A DNA stretch of 64,000 nucleotides from NCBI RefSeq assembly GCF_000714545.1, contig NZ_AUNB01000018.1, positions 62,001 through 126,000 of the forward strand, given 5' to 3'. The DNA is from Thioclava indica (GTDB lineage: Bacteria > Pseudomonadota > Alphaproteobacteria > Rhodobacterales > Rhodobacteraceae). A program made the translations under genes and the position numbers. Under the pieces are notes generated by a model, which did not search any database, was not told the origin of the DNA, and was given only the letters and a program-made list of their open reading frames with translations. Positions 36,931 through 46,258 of this stretch are shown in pieces. The first letter of the stretch is position 1; each line of letters begins with the position of its first letter.

Positions 36931-37287
36931 ATGGCGGGATATCTGACGACACATGTTTTGGATACGGCGCGCGGCTGTCCGGCGGCGGGTTTGTGCATTG
37001 AACTTTTTCGCCTGTCGGGGGATCGGCGCGAGGCGGTCGCGCAGATGGTGAGCAATGTAGACGGGCGCACCGACAGCCCGATCCTGCCCTCCGAGACTTT
37101 CGCCACTGGCAGTTACGAGCTGGTCTTTCACGCAGGCGACTATCTGCGCGCGAGCGGTCAGGCGGTCGAAGATCCGCTATTCCTCGATCAAGTGCCGATC
37201 CGCTTTGGCATGGCCGATCCGCAGGCGCATTACCACGTGCCTTTGCTGCTGTCGCCTTACGGCTATTCGACCTATCGCGGCAGCTAG
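36931..37287 (+). CDS. hiuH: 5-hydroxyisourate hydrolase (transthyretin-related)
   Basis: Opens the ring of 5-hydroxyisourate, the product of urate oxidation. It is 118 residues, with the N-terminal signature [16 protein letters not shown] (His in the active site) and the C-terminal tetrapeptide YRGS that marks this family against true transthyretin. An AAGAAGGG site lies directly before an in-frame ATG at 36919 and 12 bases before the ATG at 36931; the latter gives the usual N-terminus. It lies 104 bases before puuD, the enzyme of the preceding step. Confidence 0.93.
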   Translation: MAGYLTTHVLDTARGCPAAGLCIELFRLSGDRREAVAQMVSNVDGRTDSPILPSETFATGSYELVFHAGDYLRASGQAVEDPLFLDQVPIRFGMADPQAHYHVPLLLSPYGYSTYRGS

Positions 37288-37391
37288 GCGCGCCAAAGAT
37301 TTGAGCAGATGGACAATTTTTGCCCATTTGCGCGCCGGCTTGGCTTGCGCTTGCGCCGAGCTTGGGAAACTCTGGCGCAAATGAGAGGCGG

Positions 37392-38687
37392 ATGATGGAC
37401 TACACTTTCTGGATGGAATGGGTGCAATTTGCGGTGCGCTGGCTGCATGTGATCACGGCGATCGCGTGGATCGGCTCGTCGTTTTACTTTATCGCGCTCG
37501 ATCTGGGGCTGACGCCCGAATCCGGCGCGCCCAAAGGCGTGACCGGGGCCGCGTGGCAGGTGCATGGCGGCGGGTTTTACCACATCCAGAAATACATGGT
37601 CGCGCCCGAGCAGATGCCAAGCCGGCTGACATGGTTCAAATGGGAAAGCTACGCCACATGGCTGTCAGGATTTGCGATGCTGATTCTGCTGTACTGGATG
37701 CAGGCGCAGTTTTTCCTGATTGATCCGCGCGTGATGGACCTGAGCGTCTGGCAAGCGGTGGCGATCTCGGCGGGCTCTCTGCTGTTTGGCTGGATCGCGT
37801 ATGATCTGATCTGCAAGTCGCGCTTTGGCGAGGATAATACCCGCCTGATGCTGGGGCTTTACGTGATTTTGGTGGCGATGGCTTGGGGCTACACGCAGGT
37901 GTTTTCGGGCCGTGCCGCCTTGCTGCATCTGGGTGCATTCACCGCCACGATCATGACTGCGAATGTGTTTTTGATCATCATGCCGAACCAGCGTATCGTG
38001 GTGGCCGACCTTAAGGCGGGGCGCGCGCCCGATCCGAAATACGGCAAGATCGCCAAGCAGCGCTCGACCCATAACAACTACCTCACCCTGCCGGTGATCT
38101 TTCTGATGCTTTCGAACCACTACCCGCTGGCATTTGCGAGCCAATACAACTGGTTGATCGCCTCGCTGATTTTTTTGATGGGGGTGACGATCCGCCATTT
38201 CTTCAACACGCATCACGCCCATAAGGGCAGCCCGTGGTGGACGTGGGGCGTGACGGCGGTGATCTTTGGGCTGATCATCTGGCTGTCAGCAATCCCCAAG
38301 CCGGACATGGGCAGCGACGATGATGGTATGGCGATGCTGACCCCGGCCGAGGCGCGCTTTGCCGCAGCGCCGGGCTTTGAGGATGTCAGCGATATCGTGA
38401 TGGGGCGCTGTTCGATGTGTCACGCCTCCGAGCCGGGCTTTGACGGTATCGGGCGCGCGCCGAAGGGCATTCATCTTGAAACCCCGCGCGAAGTGGCTGC
38501 GGCCGCGCGCGAGATTTATCTGCAAGCCGGGCTGAGCGACGCGATGCCCCCCGGCAATCTGAGTTTCATGGAGCCACAGGAACGCGCCGCGATCCGCAAA
38601 TGGTATCGTGCAGGGGAGGGCCATGTGCAGGCGGCGCAGGCAGATCAGGCAAGCACCGCCGCCCAAGTGCTGCCCAGCGATTCGTAA
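37392..38687 (+). CDS. puuD: Membrane-bound urate hydroxylase PuuD (with cytochrome c domain)
   Basis: Oxidises urate to 5-hydroxyisourate using the respiratory chain instead of oxygen-derived peroxide. It is 431 residues. The first 300 residues form about eight membrane segments (WLHVITAIAWIGSSFYFIAL, MLILLYWMQAQFFLI and others) with several conserved His. The last 110 residues form a c-type cytochrome domain with the haem motif CSMCH near residue 340. Two ATGs start it (37392, 37395). A GAGAGGCGG site is upstream. With hiuH it covers urate to OHCU; the OHCU decarboxylase is not nearby. Confidence 0.93.
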   Translation: MMDYTFWMEWVQFAVRWLHVITAIAWIGSSFYFIALDLGLTPESGAPKGVTGAAWQVHGGGFYHIQKYMVAPEQMPSRLTWFKWESYATWLSGFAMLILLYWMQAQFFLIDPRVMDLSVWQAVAISAGSLLFGWIAYDLICKSRFGEDNTRLMLGLYVILVAMAWGYTQVFSGRAALLHLGAFTATIMTANVFLIIMPNQRIVVADLKAGRAPDPKYGKIAKQRSTHNNYLTLPVIFLMLSNHYPLAFASQYNWLIASLIFLMGVTIRHFFNTHHAHKGSPWWTWGVTAVIFGLIIWLSAIPKPDMGSDDDGMAMLTPAEARFAAAPGFEDVSDIVMGRCSMCHASEPGFDGIGRAPKGIHLETPREVAAAAREIYLQAGLSDAMPPGNLSFMEPQERAAIRKWYRAGEGHVQAAQADQASTAAQVLPSDS

Positions 38688-38934
38688 CGGCAGGCAGGTT
38701 TGCGCAAATTTTCCGCCTGCGCGCCAAGGTCAGAAATCGCCCCGTGCATAGGATCACCCCGCGTTAACTGTGCCCCTGCAATCCCTTATGCATCACAGGC
38801 GTTAGCAATAGATTAACCCCGCCATGCGAAAACGAATGCTTGCGCGCCCTTGCAGCGCTTTGCCCGCGTCACTAAGACTTCTGTAAAGAACTGAGGCTAT
38901 GGAATTTGCAAAGACACCTAGGAAGGGCATCTCG

Positions 38935-39564
38935 ATGAAAGACCCCCAAGACTTTTACATGAACACGCTGGTGCCTATGGTGGTCGAGCAGACGTCGCGC
39001 GGCGAACGCGCCTATGACATCTTCTCGCGCCTCCTCAAAGAGCGCATCATTTTCCTATCCGGCCCGGTGCATGACGGCATGTCGACGCTGATTTGCGCCC
39101 AGCTTCTGTTCCTTGAGGCGGAAAACCCGAACAAGGAAATCGCGATGTATATCAATAGCCCCGGTGGTGTCGTGACCTCGGGCCTGTCGATTTATGACAC
39201 GATGCAATATATCAAACCCAAGATCTCGACCTTGGTGATCGGGCAGGCGGCTTCGATGGGCTCGCTGCTGCTGACGGCGGGCGAAAAAGATATGCGATTC
39301 TCGCTGCCCAACAGCCGCGTGATGGTCCACCAGCCCTCGGGTGGCTATCAGGGTCAGGCGACCGACATCATGATTCACGCGCGCGAGACCGAAAAACTTA
39401 AGCGTCGTCTGAACGAGATCTACGTCAAACATACCGGCAATGACTATGAAACTGTCGAGGCGGCGCTTGAGCGTGACAATTTCATGTCCGCAGAAGACGC
39501 CAAAAAATGGGGTTTGATCGATGAAATTCTTGAAAGCCGCACCCCGAGCGAAGGCGAAAAGTGA
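38935..39564 (+). CDS. clpP: ATP-dependent Clp protease proteolytic subunit
   Basis: Serine peptidase forming the two-ring core of ClpXP. It is 209 residues; the start at 38935 follows an AGGAAGGG site. The catalytic Ser lies in [14 protein letters not shown], the His in [14 protein letters not shown], and the Asp in the [11 protein letters not shown] region. A protein frame 12 codons longer (from 38899) is possible but would add an unlike N-terminus. It lies 116 bases before clpX. Confidence 0.96.
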   Translation: MKDPQDFYMNTLVPMVVEQTSRGERAYDIFSRLLKERIIFLSGPVHDGMSTLICAQLLFLEAENPNKEIAMYINSPGGVVTSGLSIYDTMQYIKPKISTLVIGQAASMGSLLLTAGEKDMRFSLPNSRVMVHQPSGGYQGQATDIMIHARETEKLKRRLNEIYVKHTGNDYETVEAALERDNFMSAEDAKKWGLIDEILESRTPSEGEK

Positions 39565-39680
39565 TCTCGGGGCTTAGCTGACCCGCGAATTTGACATTGA
39601 GGTAGCGGGTGGCCTGTCTTAGTCTGACCAGGACAGGCCCCCGAAATAGCCCGGATGGCCGGGCAGCGCAGAGGTTTTAG

Positions 39681-40946
39681 ATGGCGAACTCGAACGGCTC
39701 CGACAGCAAGAACACGCTCTATTGCTCGTTTTGCGGCAAGAGCCAGCATGAGGTCCGCAAGCTGATCGCGGGCCCGACGGTGTTCATCTGTGATGAATGC
39801 GTCGAGCTGTGCATGGATATTATCCGCGAGGAAACGAAATCGGCGGGGCTGAAAACCACCGATGGCGTGCCCACGCCGCGCGATATTTGCAAGGTTCTCG
39901 ATGATTATGTGATCGGGCAGGAACACGCCAAGCGCGTGCTTTCGGTTGCGGTGCATAACCACTACAAACGGCTTAACCACGGTTCGAAAACCGATATCGA
40001 GCTGGCGAAATCCAACATCCTGCTGATTGGCCCGACCGGCTGCGGCAAGACGCTGCTGGCGCAAACGCTGGCGCGGATTCTGGATGTGCCCTTCACGATG
40101 GCCGATGCGACCACGCTGACCGAGGCGGGGTATGTCGGGGAAGATGTGGAAAACATCATCCTGAAATTGCTGCAAGCCAGCGAATATAACGTCGAACGGG
40201 CGCAGCGCGGCATCGTCTATATTGACGAGGTCGACAAAATCACGCGCAAGTCTGACAACCCCTCGATTACACGCGACGTGTCGGGGGAGGGGGTGCAGCA
40301 GGCGCTTCTGAAAATCATGGAAGGCACCGTGGCCTCGGTGCCGCCACAAGGCGGGCGCAAGCATCCCCAGCAGGAATTCCTGCAAGTGGACACGACCAAC
40401 ATCCTGTTCATCTGCGGCGGAGCGTTTGCCGGTCTTGACCGGATCATCGCGCAGCGCGGCAAGGGCTCGGCGATGGGCTTTGGCGCGGATGTGAAGGAAA
40501 AAGACAGCCGCGGCGTGGGCGAGATCTTCATGGATCTCGAGCCCGAAGATCTGCTGAAGTTCGGTTTGATCCCGGAATTCGTCGGGCGTCTGCCGGTGAT
40601 TGCAACGCTGACCGATCTGGATGCCGACGCGCTGGTGACAATTCTGACGGGGCCGAAAAACGCTTTGGTCAAACAATACCAGCGCCTGTTCGACATTGAG
40701 GGCGTGAACCTGACCTTCACCGATGATTCGCTGGCGGCGATCGCCAAACGCGCGATCGAACGTAAAACTGGCGCGCGGGGCTTGCGCTCGATCATGGAAG
40801 ATATCCTGCTGGATACCATGTTCGAACTGCCCGGTCTGGATGACGTCGAAGAAGTGGTGGTCAACGAAGAAGCGGTCACGCAATCGGATGCCAAGCCGCT
40901 GATGATCTACGCCGACAAAAAGAAAGAAGGCAAATCAGCAAGCTGA
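39681..40946 (+). CDS. clpX: ATP-dependent Clp protease ATPase subunit ClpX
   Basis: Unfoldase that feeds substrates to ClpP. It is 421 residues. The N-terminal zinc-binding domain has [14 protein letters not shown] and CDECVELC. The Walker A is [13 protein letters not shown] near residue 115 and the Walker [11 protein letters not shown]. The IGF-type ClpP-binding loop region reads [12 protein letters not shown] strong terminator follows. Confidence 0.97.
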   Translation: MANSNGSDSKNTLYCSFCGKSQHEVRKLIAGPTVFICDECVELCMDIIREETKSAGLKTTDGVPTPRDICKVLDDYVIGQEHAKRVLSVAVHNHYKRLNHGSKTDIELAKSNILLIGPTGCGKTLLAQTLARILDVPFTMADATTLTEAGYVGEDVENIILKLLQASEYNVERAQRGIVYIDEVDKITRKSDNPSITRDVSGEGVQQALLKIMEGTVASVPPQGGRKHPQQEFLQVDTTNILFICGGAFAGLDRIIAQRGKGSAMGFGADVKEKDSRGVGEIFMDLEPEDLLKFGLIPEFVGRLPVIATLTDLDADALVTILTGPKNALVKQYQRLFDIEGVNLTFTDDSLAAIAKRAIERKTGARGLRSIMEDILLDTMFELPGLDDVEEVVVNEEAVTQSDAKPLMIYADKKKEGKSAS

Positions 40947-40969
40947 GCCCTTCGAATGACAGGTTTTAC

Positions 40970-41000
40970 AAAGGCGGGCTTCGGCTCGCCTTTTATTTTG
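40970..41000 (+). terminator. Rho-independent terminator of clpX
   Basis: AAAGGCGGGC pairs with GCTCGCCTTT (one G-U pair) around a TTCG loop and is followed by TTTATTTTG. It starts 23 bases after the clpX stop. Confidence 0.9.
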
Positions 41001-41072
41001 CGCAAATTTCTTTTCCAGATAAATGATTTGACCTAGGGTCGCGGCAATAACACTTAAGAAACGGGCAGCGTG

Positions 41073-42147
41073 ATGAGGCAGAGCTTTGCGCCGCTGGCGA
41101 CGGGGCATGAGAATAATCTCAACCTGATGCGGTTGATCGCAGCGCTATGCGTGCTCGTCTCGCACGCGTGGCCAATCGCACTTGGCCCGCAGGCCATCGA
41201 ACCCTTTAAAGCAACGACCGGTTTCAGCCTTGGCGCCCTTTCCGTCTTCACCTTCTTCGCGATCTCGGGGTTTCTGATCACCGCAAGTTTCGAGCGATCG
41301 ACGGGACTTTGGCCCTACTTTCGCGCCCGCATCGCGCGGATCTATCCTGGCTTGATCGTTTCAATCGCCTTGGTAACCTTCATTTTAGGGCCGATTTTTA
41401 CGCAGGTTTCGCTGACAGAATATTTTGGCGCGGCGAAAACTTGGCAAGCATTTCTCGGGAATGCCAGCCTTCTGAAGCTTGAGTATCAACTGCCTGGTGT
41501 GTTTGCCTCTAACCCTTACCAAACCGTGCAGGGCTCGCTTTGGACGCTACCAGTCGAGATGCGCCTCTATATCCTCGTCGCGCTGCTTGGAATGCTTGGG
41601 CTTTTTCGTCGCCCGCTTTTGCTTGTGCTGGTCTGCGGATTTGGGCTTTTCGCGATATCTCAAAGCGGTGATGCAAGCTTTTCTGGCGCGCACGCATTGC
41701 GGTCACTGTGGTATCCGGGGCTGCCCTTCTTTTTCGGAATGGGGCTCTATCTTGCGCGTGAGCGCCTTCCAAGTTCGCCCGTCATTGCAGCTGTCCTCAT
41801 CGTTTTGGCGGGCCTGAGTATTTCCGGGCCATTGGGCTATCTCACGATGGCGCTTGCGATATCATACGCCGCACTTTGGCTGGCTGGCTGGCATGGAAAC
41901 AGGAGCGCTGCGTGGTTGGAATCGTCTGGGCGATTATTCCTACGGGACGTATGTTTACGCTTTTCCCGTTCAGGGCATGGTCGTCGCGATCAAGGGCGAT
42001 ATGGACCCCATCACCAATATTGCGCTTGCTGCGCCGATCACGCTCGCTCTCGCGGTCCTGTCGTGGCACTTGGTAGAGCGTCCAGCGATGCGTGCCATTC
42101 GCAAGCGACGAATTTCCGCGCCGATTTCTCCTTCCAACGCATCCTGA
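41073..42147 (+). pseudogene. Frameshifted acyltransferase 3 family (OafA/NodX-like) membrane protein
   Basis: The first part, from 41073 to about 41915, reads as an acyltransferase 3: NLNLMRLIAALCVLVSHAWP with the catalytic-type His, then FFAISGFLITASFERS, RARIARIYPGL and several membrane segments. After about 41900 that frame turns to non-membrane sequence, while the next frame (41854-42147) carries the expected end: GDYSYGTYVYAFPVQG and [18 protein letters not shown]. One extra base (or two missing) between about 41890 and 41920 would explain this. If intact, the protein would O-acylate a surface sugar. A sequencing error is the alternative. It sits between clpX and NDUFA12, in an otherwise conserved order. 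Confidence 0.83.
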
Positions 42148-42217
42148 AATGGCTTGGACACTGGACCTTGCCGCGTCAAAGGATATAACGGTCAGGACAG
42201 ATCGCGGAGGGTGTCCC

Positions 42218-42592
42218 ATGAAATTTCTGCTTCGGCTTCTGACTTGGTGGAACGGTCAAACGCTTGGCACGCAATTGTTCACCGCGCGCAAGGGCGTTAA
42301 GGTAGGTGAGGACGCGCAGGGCAACATCTATTATCACTCGCGCGACGACAAGAAACGCTGGGTGATCTATAACGGTGTGATCGAGGCCAGCCGCATCCCC
42401 CCGGATTGGCATGGCTGGATGCATTTCACCTATGACGAGCCGCCGACCGAGCAGCCCTTTGCCCATAAGGTTTGGGAAAAGCCGCATCAGGAAAACCACA
42501 CCGGCACGGCCGCGGCCTATGTGCCCCCCGGTTCGATTCGCTTGGCGCAACCTGTTGAGCGGCGCGACTACGAGGCGTGGCAACCCAAATAA
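42218..42592 (+). CDS. NADH:ubiquinone oxidoreductase accessory subunit NDUFA12 family
   Basis: A 124-residue protein of the NDUFA12 family, a supernumerary subunit of complex I found in alphaproteobacteria and mitochondria. It reads [20 protein letters not shown], with [19 protein letters not shown] near residue 38 and [16 protein letters not shown] near residue 65. The start at 42218 has GCGGAGGG upstream. It is first in the run NDUFA12-mlaD-DUF2155, whose members are close to or overlap one another. Confidence 0.93.
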   Translation: MKFLLRLLTWWNGQTLGTQLFTARKGVKVGEDAQGNIYYHSRDDKKRWVIYNGVIEASRIPPDWHGWMHFTYDEPPTEQPFAHKVWEKPHQENHTGTAAAYVPPGSIRLAQPVERRDYEAWQPK

Positions 42593-42607
42593 TTGCAGGG
42601 GACGGCA

Positions 42608-43066
42608 ATGTCTGAGAACCGCACCGAGATCGTGACCGGGGCCGTTGTGCTGGTCGTGGCGCTGGGCTTTCTGGTCTGGGCCGGGCGCGGAATCGGGCTT
42701 GGCCCCGAAGGCGGTAGCTATCCGCTGCATGCCTCTTTCCGCTCGATTGGCGGCGTGATTGCAGGCACCGATGTGCGGCTTGCGGGGGTCAAGGTGGGCA
42801 CGGTGACCGACGTGGCGCTGAACCCGAAAACCTTTTTCGCCGACACCACGATCACGGTCAAAGACAGCGTGAAACTGCCCGAGGATACGGTGATTGCAGT
42901 GACGCAAGACGGGCTGATGGGGAGCAACTACATTGAGCTGATCCCCGGCGGCGCGATGGATGATCTCAAGCCTGGAGATGAAATTCTGGACACGCAAAGC
43001 GCGGTTTCGGTGCTGAACCTGATGCTGAAATTCGCCGGTGGCGGCACGCAGGAGGAGGCGCAATGA
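42608..43066 (+). CDS. mlaD: Outer-membrane lipid asymmetry protein MlaD
   Basis: A 152-residue MCE-domain protein anchored in the inner membrane by one N-terminal segment (VTGAVVLVVALGFLVWA), with the MCE domain facing the periplasm (ASFRSIGGVIAGTDVRLAGVKVGTVTDV). It moves phospholipids between the membranes with MlaBEF. The other mla genes are not in the window. Its stop overlaps the next start by 4 bases (ATGA). Confidence 0.93.
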   Translation: MSENRTEIVTGAVVLVVALGFLVWAGRGIGLGPEGGSYPLHASFRSIGGVIAGTDVRLAGVKVGTVTDVALNPKTFFADTTITVKDSVKLPEDTVIAVTQDGLMGSNYIELIPGGAMDDLKPGDEILDTQSAVSVLNLMLKFAGGGTQEEAQ

Positions 43067-43476
43067 TCCGCGCATTGATCGTGGCTTTGATGCTACTGCC
43101 CGGCATGGCCGGGGCGCAGGAATTGCTGCCCGACGCCACGCCTGACGATCAGATCCCGCAAGCCGAACCCGCGCGCGGGCTGGCCGATGGTACGGGGGCG
43201 ATGCTGCGCGGTCTGGATAAGGTGGCGGGCACGACCTCGGATATCGAGATGAAGGTCGGGCAGAGTGTCAAATTCGGATTTATTTCCATCACCTTGCGCG
43301 AATGTCGCTATCCGGTCGATGATCCGTCTTCTGATGCCTATGCGTTCCTGACGATCACCGAGGCTGCCAAGCCGCAACCCGATTTTTCAGGTTGGATGAT
43401 CGCCTCAAGCCCCGCACTCTCGGCGCTGGATCATCCCCGTTATGACGTTTGGGTTGTGCGCTGCACCAGCAATTGA
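43063..43476 (+). CDS. DUF2155-domain secreted protein
   Basis: A 137-residue protein with a signal peptide (MIRALIVALMLLPGMAGA) and the DUF2155 domain, which contains LRGLDKVAGTTSDIEMKVGQ, LRECRYPVDDPSSDAYAFL and the end HPRYDVWVVRCTSN. The two Cys could form a periplasmic disulfide. Function is unknown. It overlaps mlaD at the start. Its 3' end overlaps the convergent aat gene by 37 bases. Confidence 0.85.
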   Translation: MIRALIVALMLLPGMAGAQELLPDATPDDQIPQAEPARGLADGTGAMLRGLDKVAGTTSDIEMKVGQSVKFGFISITLRECRYPVDDPSSDAYAFLTITEAAKPQPDFSGWMIASSPALSALDHPRYDVWVVRCTSN

Positions 43477-44078
43477 GGCGTCGGGATTTCGGGCGCCGTG
43501 AAATCGGCGTTCTGCAGCAGGGCTTTTGCCAATCGCGCGCGATACTCGACCCGCGCAATTTCAATCCCGCCAAGGCTGGCCAGATGCGGCGTGATATATT
43601 GCGTGTCAAACAGTGAAAACCCCGCCTGACGCAGCCGATCCACTGTGAAGGCAATCGCGATTTTTGACCCGCTTTTGCGCGCGGAAAACATGCTTTCGCC
43701 AAAAAACGCGCCCCCCAATGTGATGCCAAACAGCCCGCCAACCAGATCCGCGCCCTGCCAGACCTCGACCGAATGGGCATAACCGGCGGCGTGCAGATCG
43801 TCATAGAGCGCAAAAAGCGGCCCGTTAATCCATGTCTCATCGCGATCCGCACAGCCCTCCACCACGGCGCGGAATGCGCGATTGGTTGAAATAGTGAAAT
43901 CGGCGCGGCGAATTTCCTTCGCAAGAGAGCGTGAAATGTGGAAATTCTCCAAGGGCATGATTCCGCGCTGAGCGGGGTCAAACCAGTGAAGCTGTGTCGC
44001 CTCGCGGCTTTCGGCCATCGGGAAAATGCCTTGCGCATAGCCTGTCAGCAGAAGTTGCGCGCTCAACCTGTCCGTCAT
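43440..44078 (-). CDS. aat: Leucyl/phenylalanyl-tRNA-protein transferase
   Basis: Adds Leu or Phe to proteins with N-terminal Lys/Arg (or Met-type signals), marking them for ClpAP in the N-degron pathway. It is 212 residues: LLTGYAQGIFPMAESR at the N-terminus, WFDPAQRGIMPL, SVEVWQGADLVGGLFGITLGGAFFGESMFS in the core, and QYITPHLASLGG. It is convergent with DUF2155 (37-base overlap) and divergent from the methyltransferase (70 bases). Confidence 0.95.
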   Translation of the reverse strand: MTDRLSAQLLLTGYAQGIFPMAESREATQLHWFDPAQRGIMPLENFHISRSLAKEIRRADFTISTNRAFRAVVEGCADRDETWINGPLFALYDDLHAAGYAHSVEVWQGADLVGGLFGITLGGAFFGESMFSARKSGSKIAIAFTVDRLRQAGFSLFDTQYITPHLASLGGIEIARVEYRARLAKALLQNADFTAPEIPTPQLLVQRTTQTS

Positions 44079-44148
44079 TTTCTTGCCCGTTTTTCCCGTT
44101 ACGCATAGGGTGCCCCCAAGATGAACCAGAGCGAGGCCGAGCGCAAAT

Positions 44149-44859
44149 ATGGGTTTCTATGATTTCCTGCCCGAGATCGGGCGCTATGCGGATGATCCGG
44201 GCACGGTGGACCGTATGAACCTGCGCCACAAGGTGATTATCAAGCCGCTCGAAGATCAGATTGCGGGCAAGCGCGTGCTCGATCTTGCCGCGCATGACGG
44301 GCGTTGGGCCTATGCGTTTGCAGCGGCTGGTGCGCGCGAAGTCGTTGGGATCGAGGGTCGCCAAGAGCTGATCGACCGTTTCGACGAATTCCCCCGTGCC
44401 CATCTGCGCGAGAAGGTGACGCTGATTTGCGACGATATTTACGACGGTATGCAAAAGCTGATCGACGCGGGCGAACGCTTTGATATCGTTGGGGTTTTGG
44501 GGATTCTGTACCACGTCATGGACCATTTCCGCCTGTTCCAACTGGTGCGCAAACTTGGCCCGGAACTGGTGATCGTGGACAGCGAATTTGCGCAGCGGCC
44601 CGGACAAGTCATCATGCTGGTGCGCGAGCGCACGGATAACGAACTGAACTCGATTCCCCAGATTGAAGGGCAGGAAAAGGCGCTGATCGGCATTCCGTCC
44701 TTCCCGGCGATGGAGGCAATGGCTGATGTGCTCGATTACGATTGCCATTGGCTTGATTGGAACGCGATCGGGGCGGGCAAGCGCAAATTTGTCGGCGATT
44801 ATTATCGCCCTGCCGATCAGCCCAAAAGACGCGGCACCTGCCTGTTGATCCCGAAATAA
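44149..44859 (+). CDS. SAM-dependent methyltransferase (class I)
   Basis: A 236-residue class I methyltransferase: motif I reads VLDLAAHDGRWAYAFA near residue 43, followed by EVVGIEGRQELIDRF and VGVLGILYHVMDHFRL. The substrate is unknown. Upstream, in the other frame, an ATG at 44121 starts NQSEAERKYGFL and stops at 44162; one base less in the GGG at 44151-44153 would join it to YDFLPEIG. The real start may therefore be at 44121 with a frameshift, or at 44149 as given. It lies as an insert between aat and accC. Confidence 0.78.
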   Translation: MGFYDFLPEIGRYADDPGTVDRMNLRHKVIIKPLEDQIAGKRVLDLAAHDGRWAYAFAAAGAREVVGIEGRQELIDRFDEFPRAHLREKVTLICDDIYDGMQKLIDAGERFDIVGVLGILYHVMDHFRLFQLVRKLGPELVIVDSEFAQRPGQVIMLVRERTDNELNSIPQIEGQEKALIGIPSFPAMEAMADVLDYDCHWLDWNAIGAGKRKFVGDYYRPADQPKRRGTCLLIPK

Positions 44860-44860
44860 A

Positions 44861-44886
44861 AAACGCCCCCGAAACGGGGGCGCTTT
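44861..44886. terminator. Bidirectional terminator between the methyltransferase and accC
   Basis: CGCCCCCG (44864-44871) pairs with CGGGGGCG (44875-44882) around a 3-base AAA loop, flanked by AAA and CTTTC. It sits 5 bases after the methyltransferase and about 20 bases after the accC stop on the other strand. Confidence 0.75.
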
Positions 44887-44904
44887 CAGTCTCGTTCGTG
44901 CTGC

Positions 44905-46248
44905 TTACAGGTTCTTTTCAAGCCATTTTTCGAGCCAGTGGATCGAGTAATCCCCAGCCTGAATATCGGGTTCTGCCAGAAGCGCGTTGAATAGCGGCAC
45001 GGTCGTGTCGACCCCATCCACGATCAGCTCTCCCAGCGCGCGATACAGCCGTTGCAACGCCTCATGACGGTCGCGCCCGTGCACGATCAGCTTGCCGATC
45101 AAGCTGTCGTAATAGGGCGGGATCGTGTAGCCGTCATACAGCGCGCTATCCATGCGCACGCCAAGACCGCCGGGCGCATGATAATGCGTGATTTTGCCGG
45201 GGCAGGGCGTGAAATTGGGCAGCTTCTCGGCGTTGATACGCACCTCGATGGCGTGACCGCGAATCGAGAGCTTGTCCTGCTCGAACTCCATCGGCTCGCC
45301 GGCCGCGATCTTGATTTGCTGGCGCACCAGATCGACGCCGAAAATCGCCTCGGTGACGGGATGTTCGACCTGCAAGCGGGTGTTCATCTCGATGAAATAG
45401 AACTCGCCATCCTCATAGAGAAACTCGATCGTGCCTGCACCGGAATAGCCCATTTTGCCAATCGCATCGGCGCAAATGCCGCCGATCCGGGCGCGCTCTT
45501 CGGGCGTGATCGAGGGGCCGGGGGCCTCTTCGAGCACTTTCTGGTGGCGCCGCTGCAACGAGCAGTCGCGCTCTCCCAGATGCACGCCGCGGTCCTTGCC
45601 ATCGCCAAAGACCTGCACTTCGATATGACGCGGCCTCTGGAGATATTTCTCCATATAGACTTCGTCATTGCCAAAGGCCGATTTCGCCTCGGCACGCGCG
45701 GTGCGAAACGCGCTTTCCAGCGCGGCCTCGTCAGCGGCAACCTTCATGCCGCGCCCGCCACCCCCGGCGGTCGCCTTGATGATCACCGGATAGCCCATCG
45801 CGGCGGCTTCTTTTTTCGCCGTCTCGACATCTGGAACACCCGCAGCCGAGCCCGGAACCACTGGAATACCCAGCTTTTTCGCGGTTTCCTTGGCGGTGAT
45901 CTTATCGCCCATAAGGCGGATATGGGCCGCCGAGGGGCCGATAAAGGTAATGCCGTGATCTTCAAGCACCTGCACGAAGGCCGCGTTTTCCGACAAGAAC
46001 CCGTAGCCCGGATGGATCGCCTGCGCGCCGGTGATTTCACAGGCCGCCACGATGGCGGGCACGGACAGATAACTTTGCGTCGACGAGGGCGGGCCGATGC
46101 ACACGGATTCATCGGCCATGCGCACATGCATCGCGTCCGAATCGGCGGTGGAATGGACCGCGACAGAGGCGATCCCCATTTCGCGGCACGCGCGGATGAC
46201 GCGCAGCGCGATTTCGCCGCGATTGGCGATCAGGATCTTGTCAAACAT
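44905..46248 (-). CDS. accC: Acetyl-CoA carboxylase biotin carboxylase subunit
   Basis: Carboxylates the biotin on AccB with bicarbonate and ATP, the first step of fatty acid synthesis. At 447 residues it has the ATP-grasp landmarks FDKILIANRGEIALRVIRA, PGYGFLSENAAF, KATAGGGGRGMK, ERDCSLQRRHQKVLEEAP and FIEMNTRLQVEHPVTE. The start at 46248 gives the usual N-terminus MFDKIL. It follows accB by 10 bases. Confidence 0.96.
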   Translation of the reverse strand: MFDKILIANRGEIALRVIRACREMGIASVAVHSTADSDAMHVRMADESVCIGPPSSTQSYLSVPAIVAACEITGAQAIHPGYGFLSENAAFVQVLEDHGITFIGPSAAHIRLMGDKITAKETAKKLGIPVVPGSAAGVPDVETAKKEAAAMGYPVIIKATAGGGGRGMKVAADEAALESAFRTARAEAKSAFGNDEVYMEKYLQRPRHIEVQVFGDGKDRGVHLGERDCSLQRRHQKVLEEAPGPSITPEERARIGGICADAIGKMGYSGAGTIEFLYEDGEFYFIEMNTRLQVEHPVTEAIFGVDLVRQQIKIAAGEPMEFEQDKLSIRGHAIEVRINAEKLPNFTPCPGKITHYHAPGGLGVRMDSALYDGYTIPPYYDSLIGKLIVHGRDRHEALQRLYRALGELIVDGVDTTVPLFNALLAEPDIQAGDYSIHWLEKWLEKNL

Positions 46249-46258
46249 CTTAGCGCCC

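Noticed and set aside
39444-40883. Long minus-strand frame (479 residues) opposite clpX
   Set aside because: It is antisense to an intact clpX and contains only shadow-type composition.
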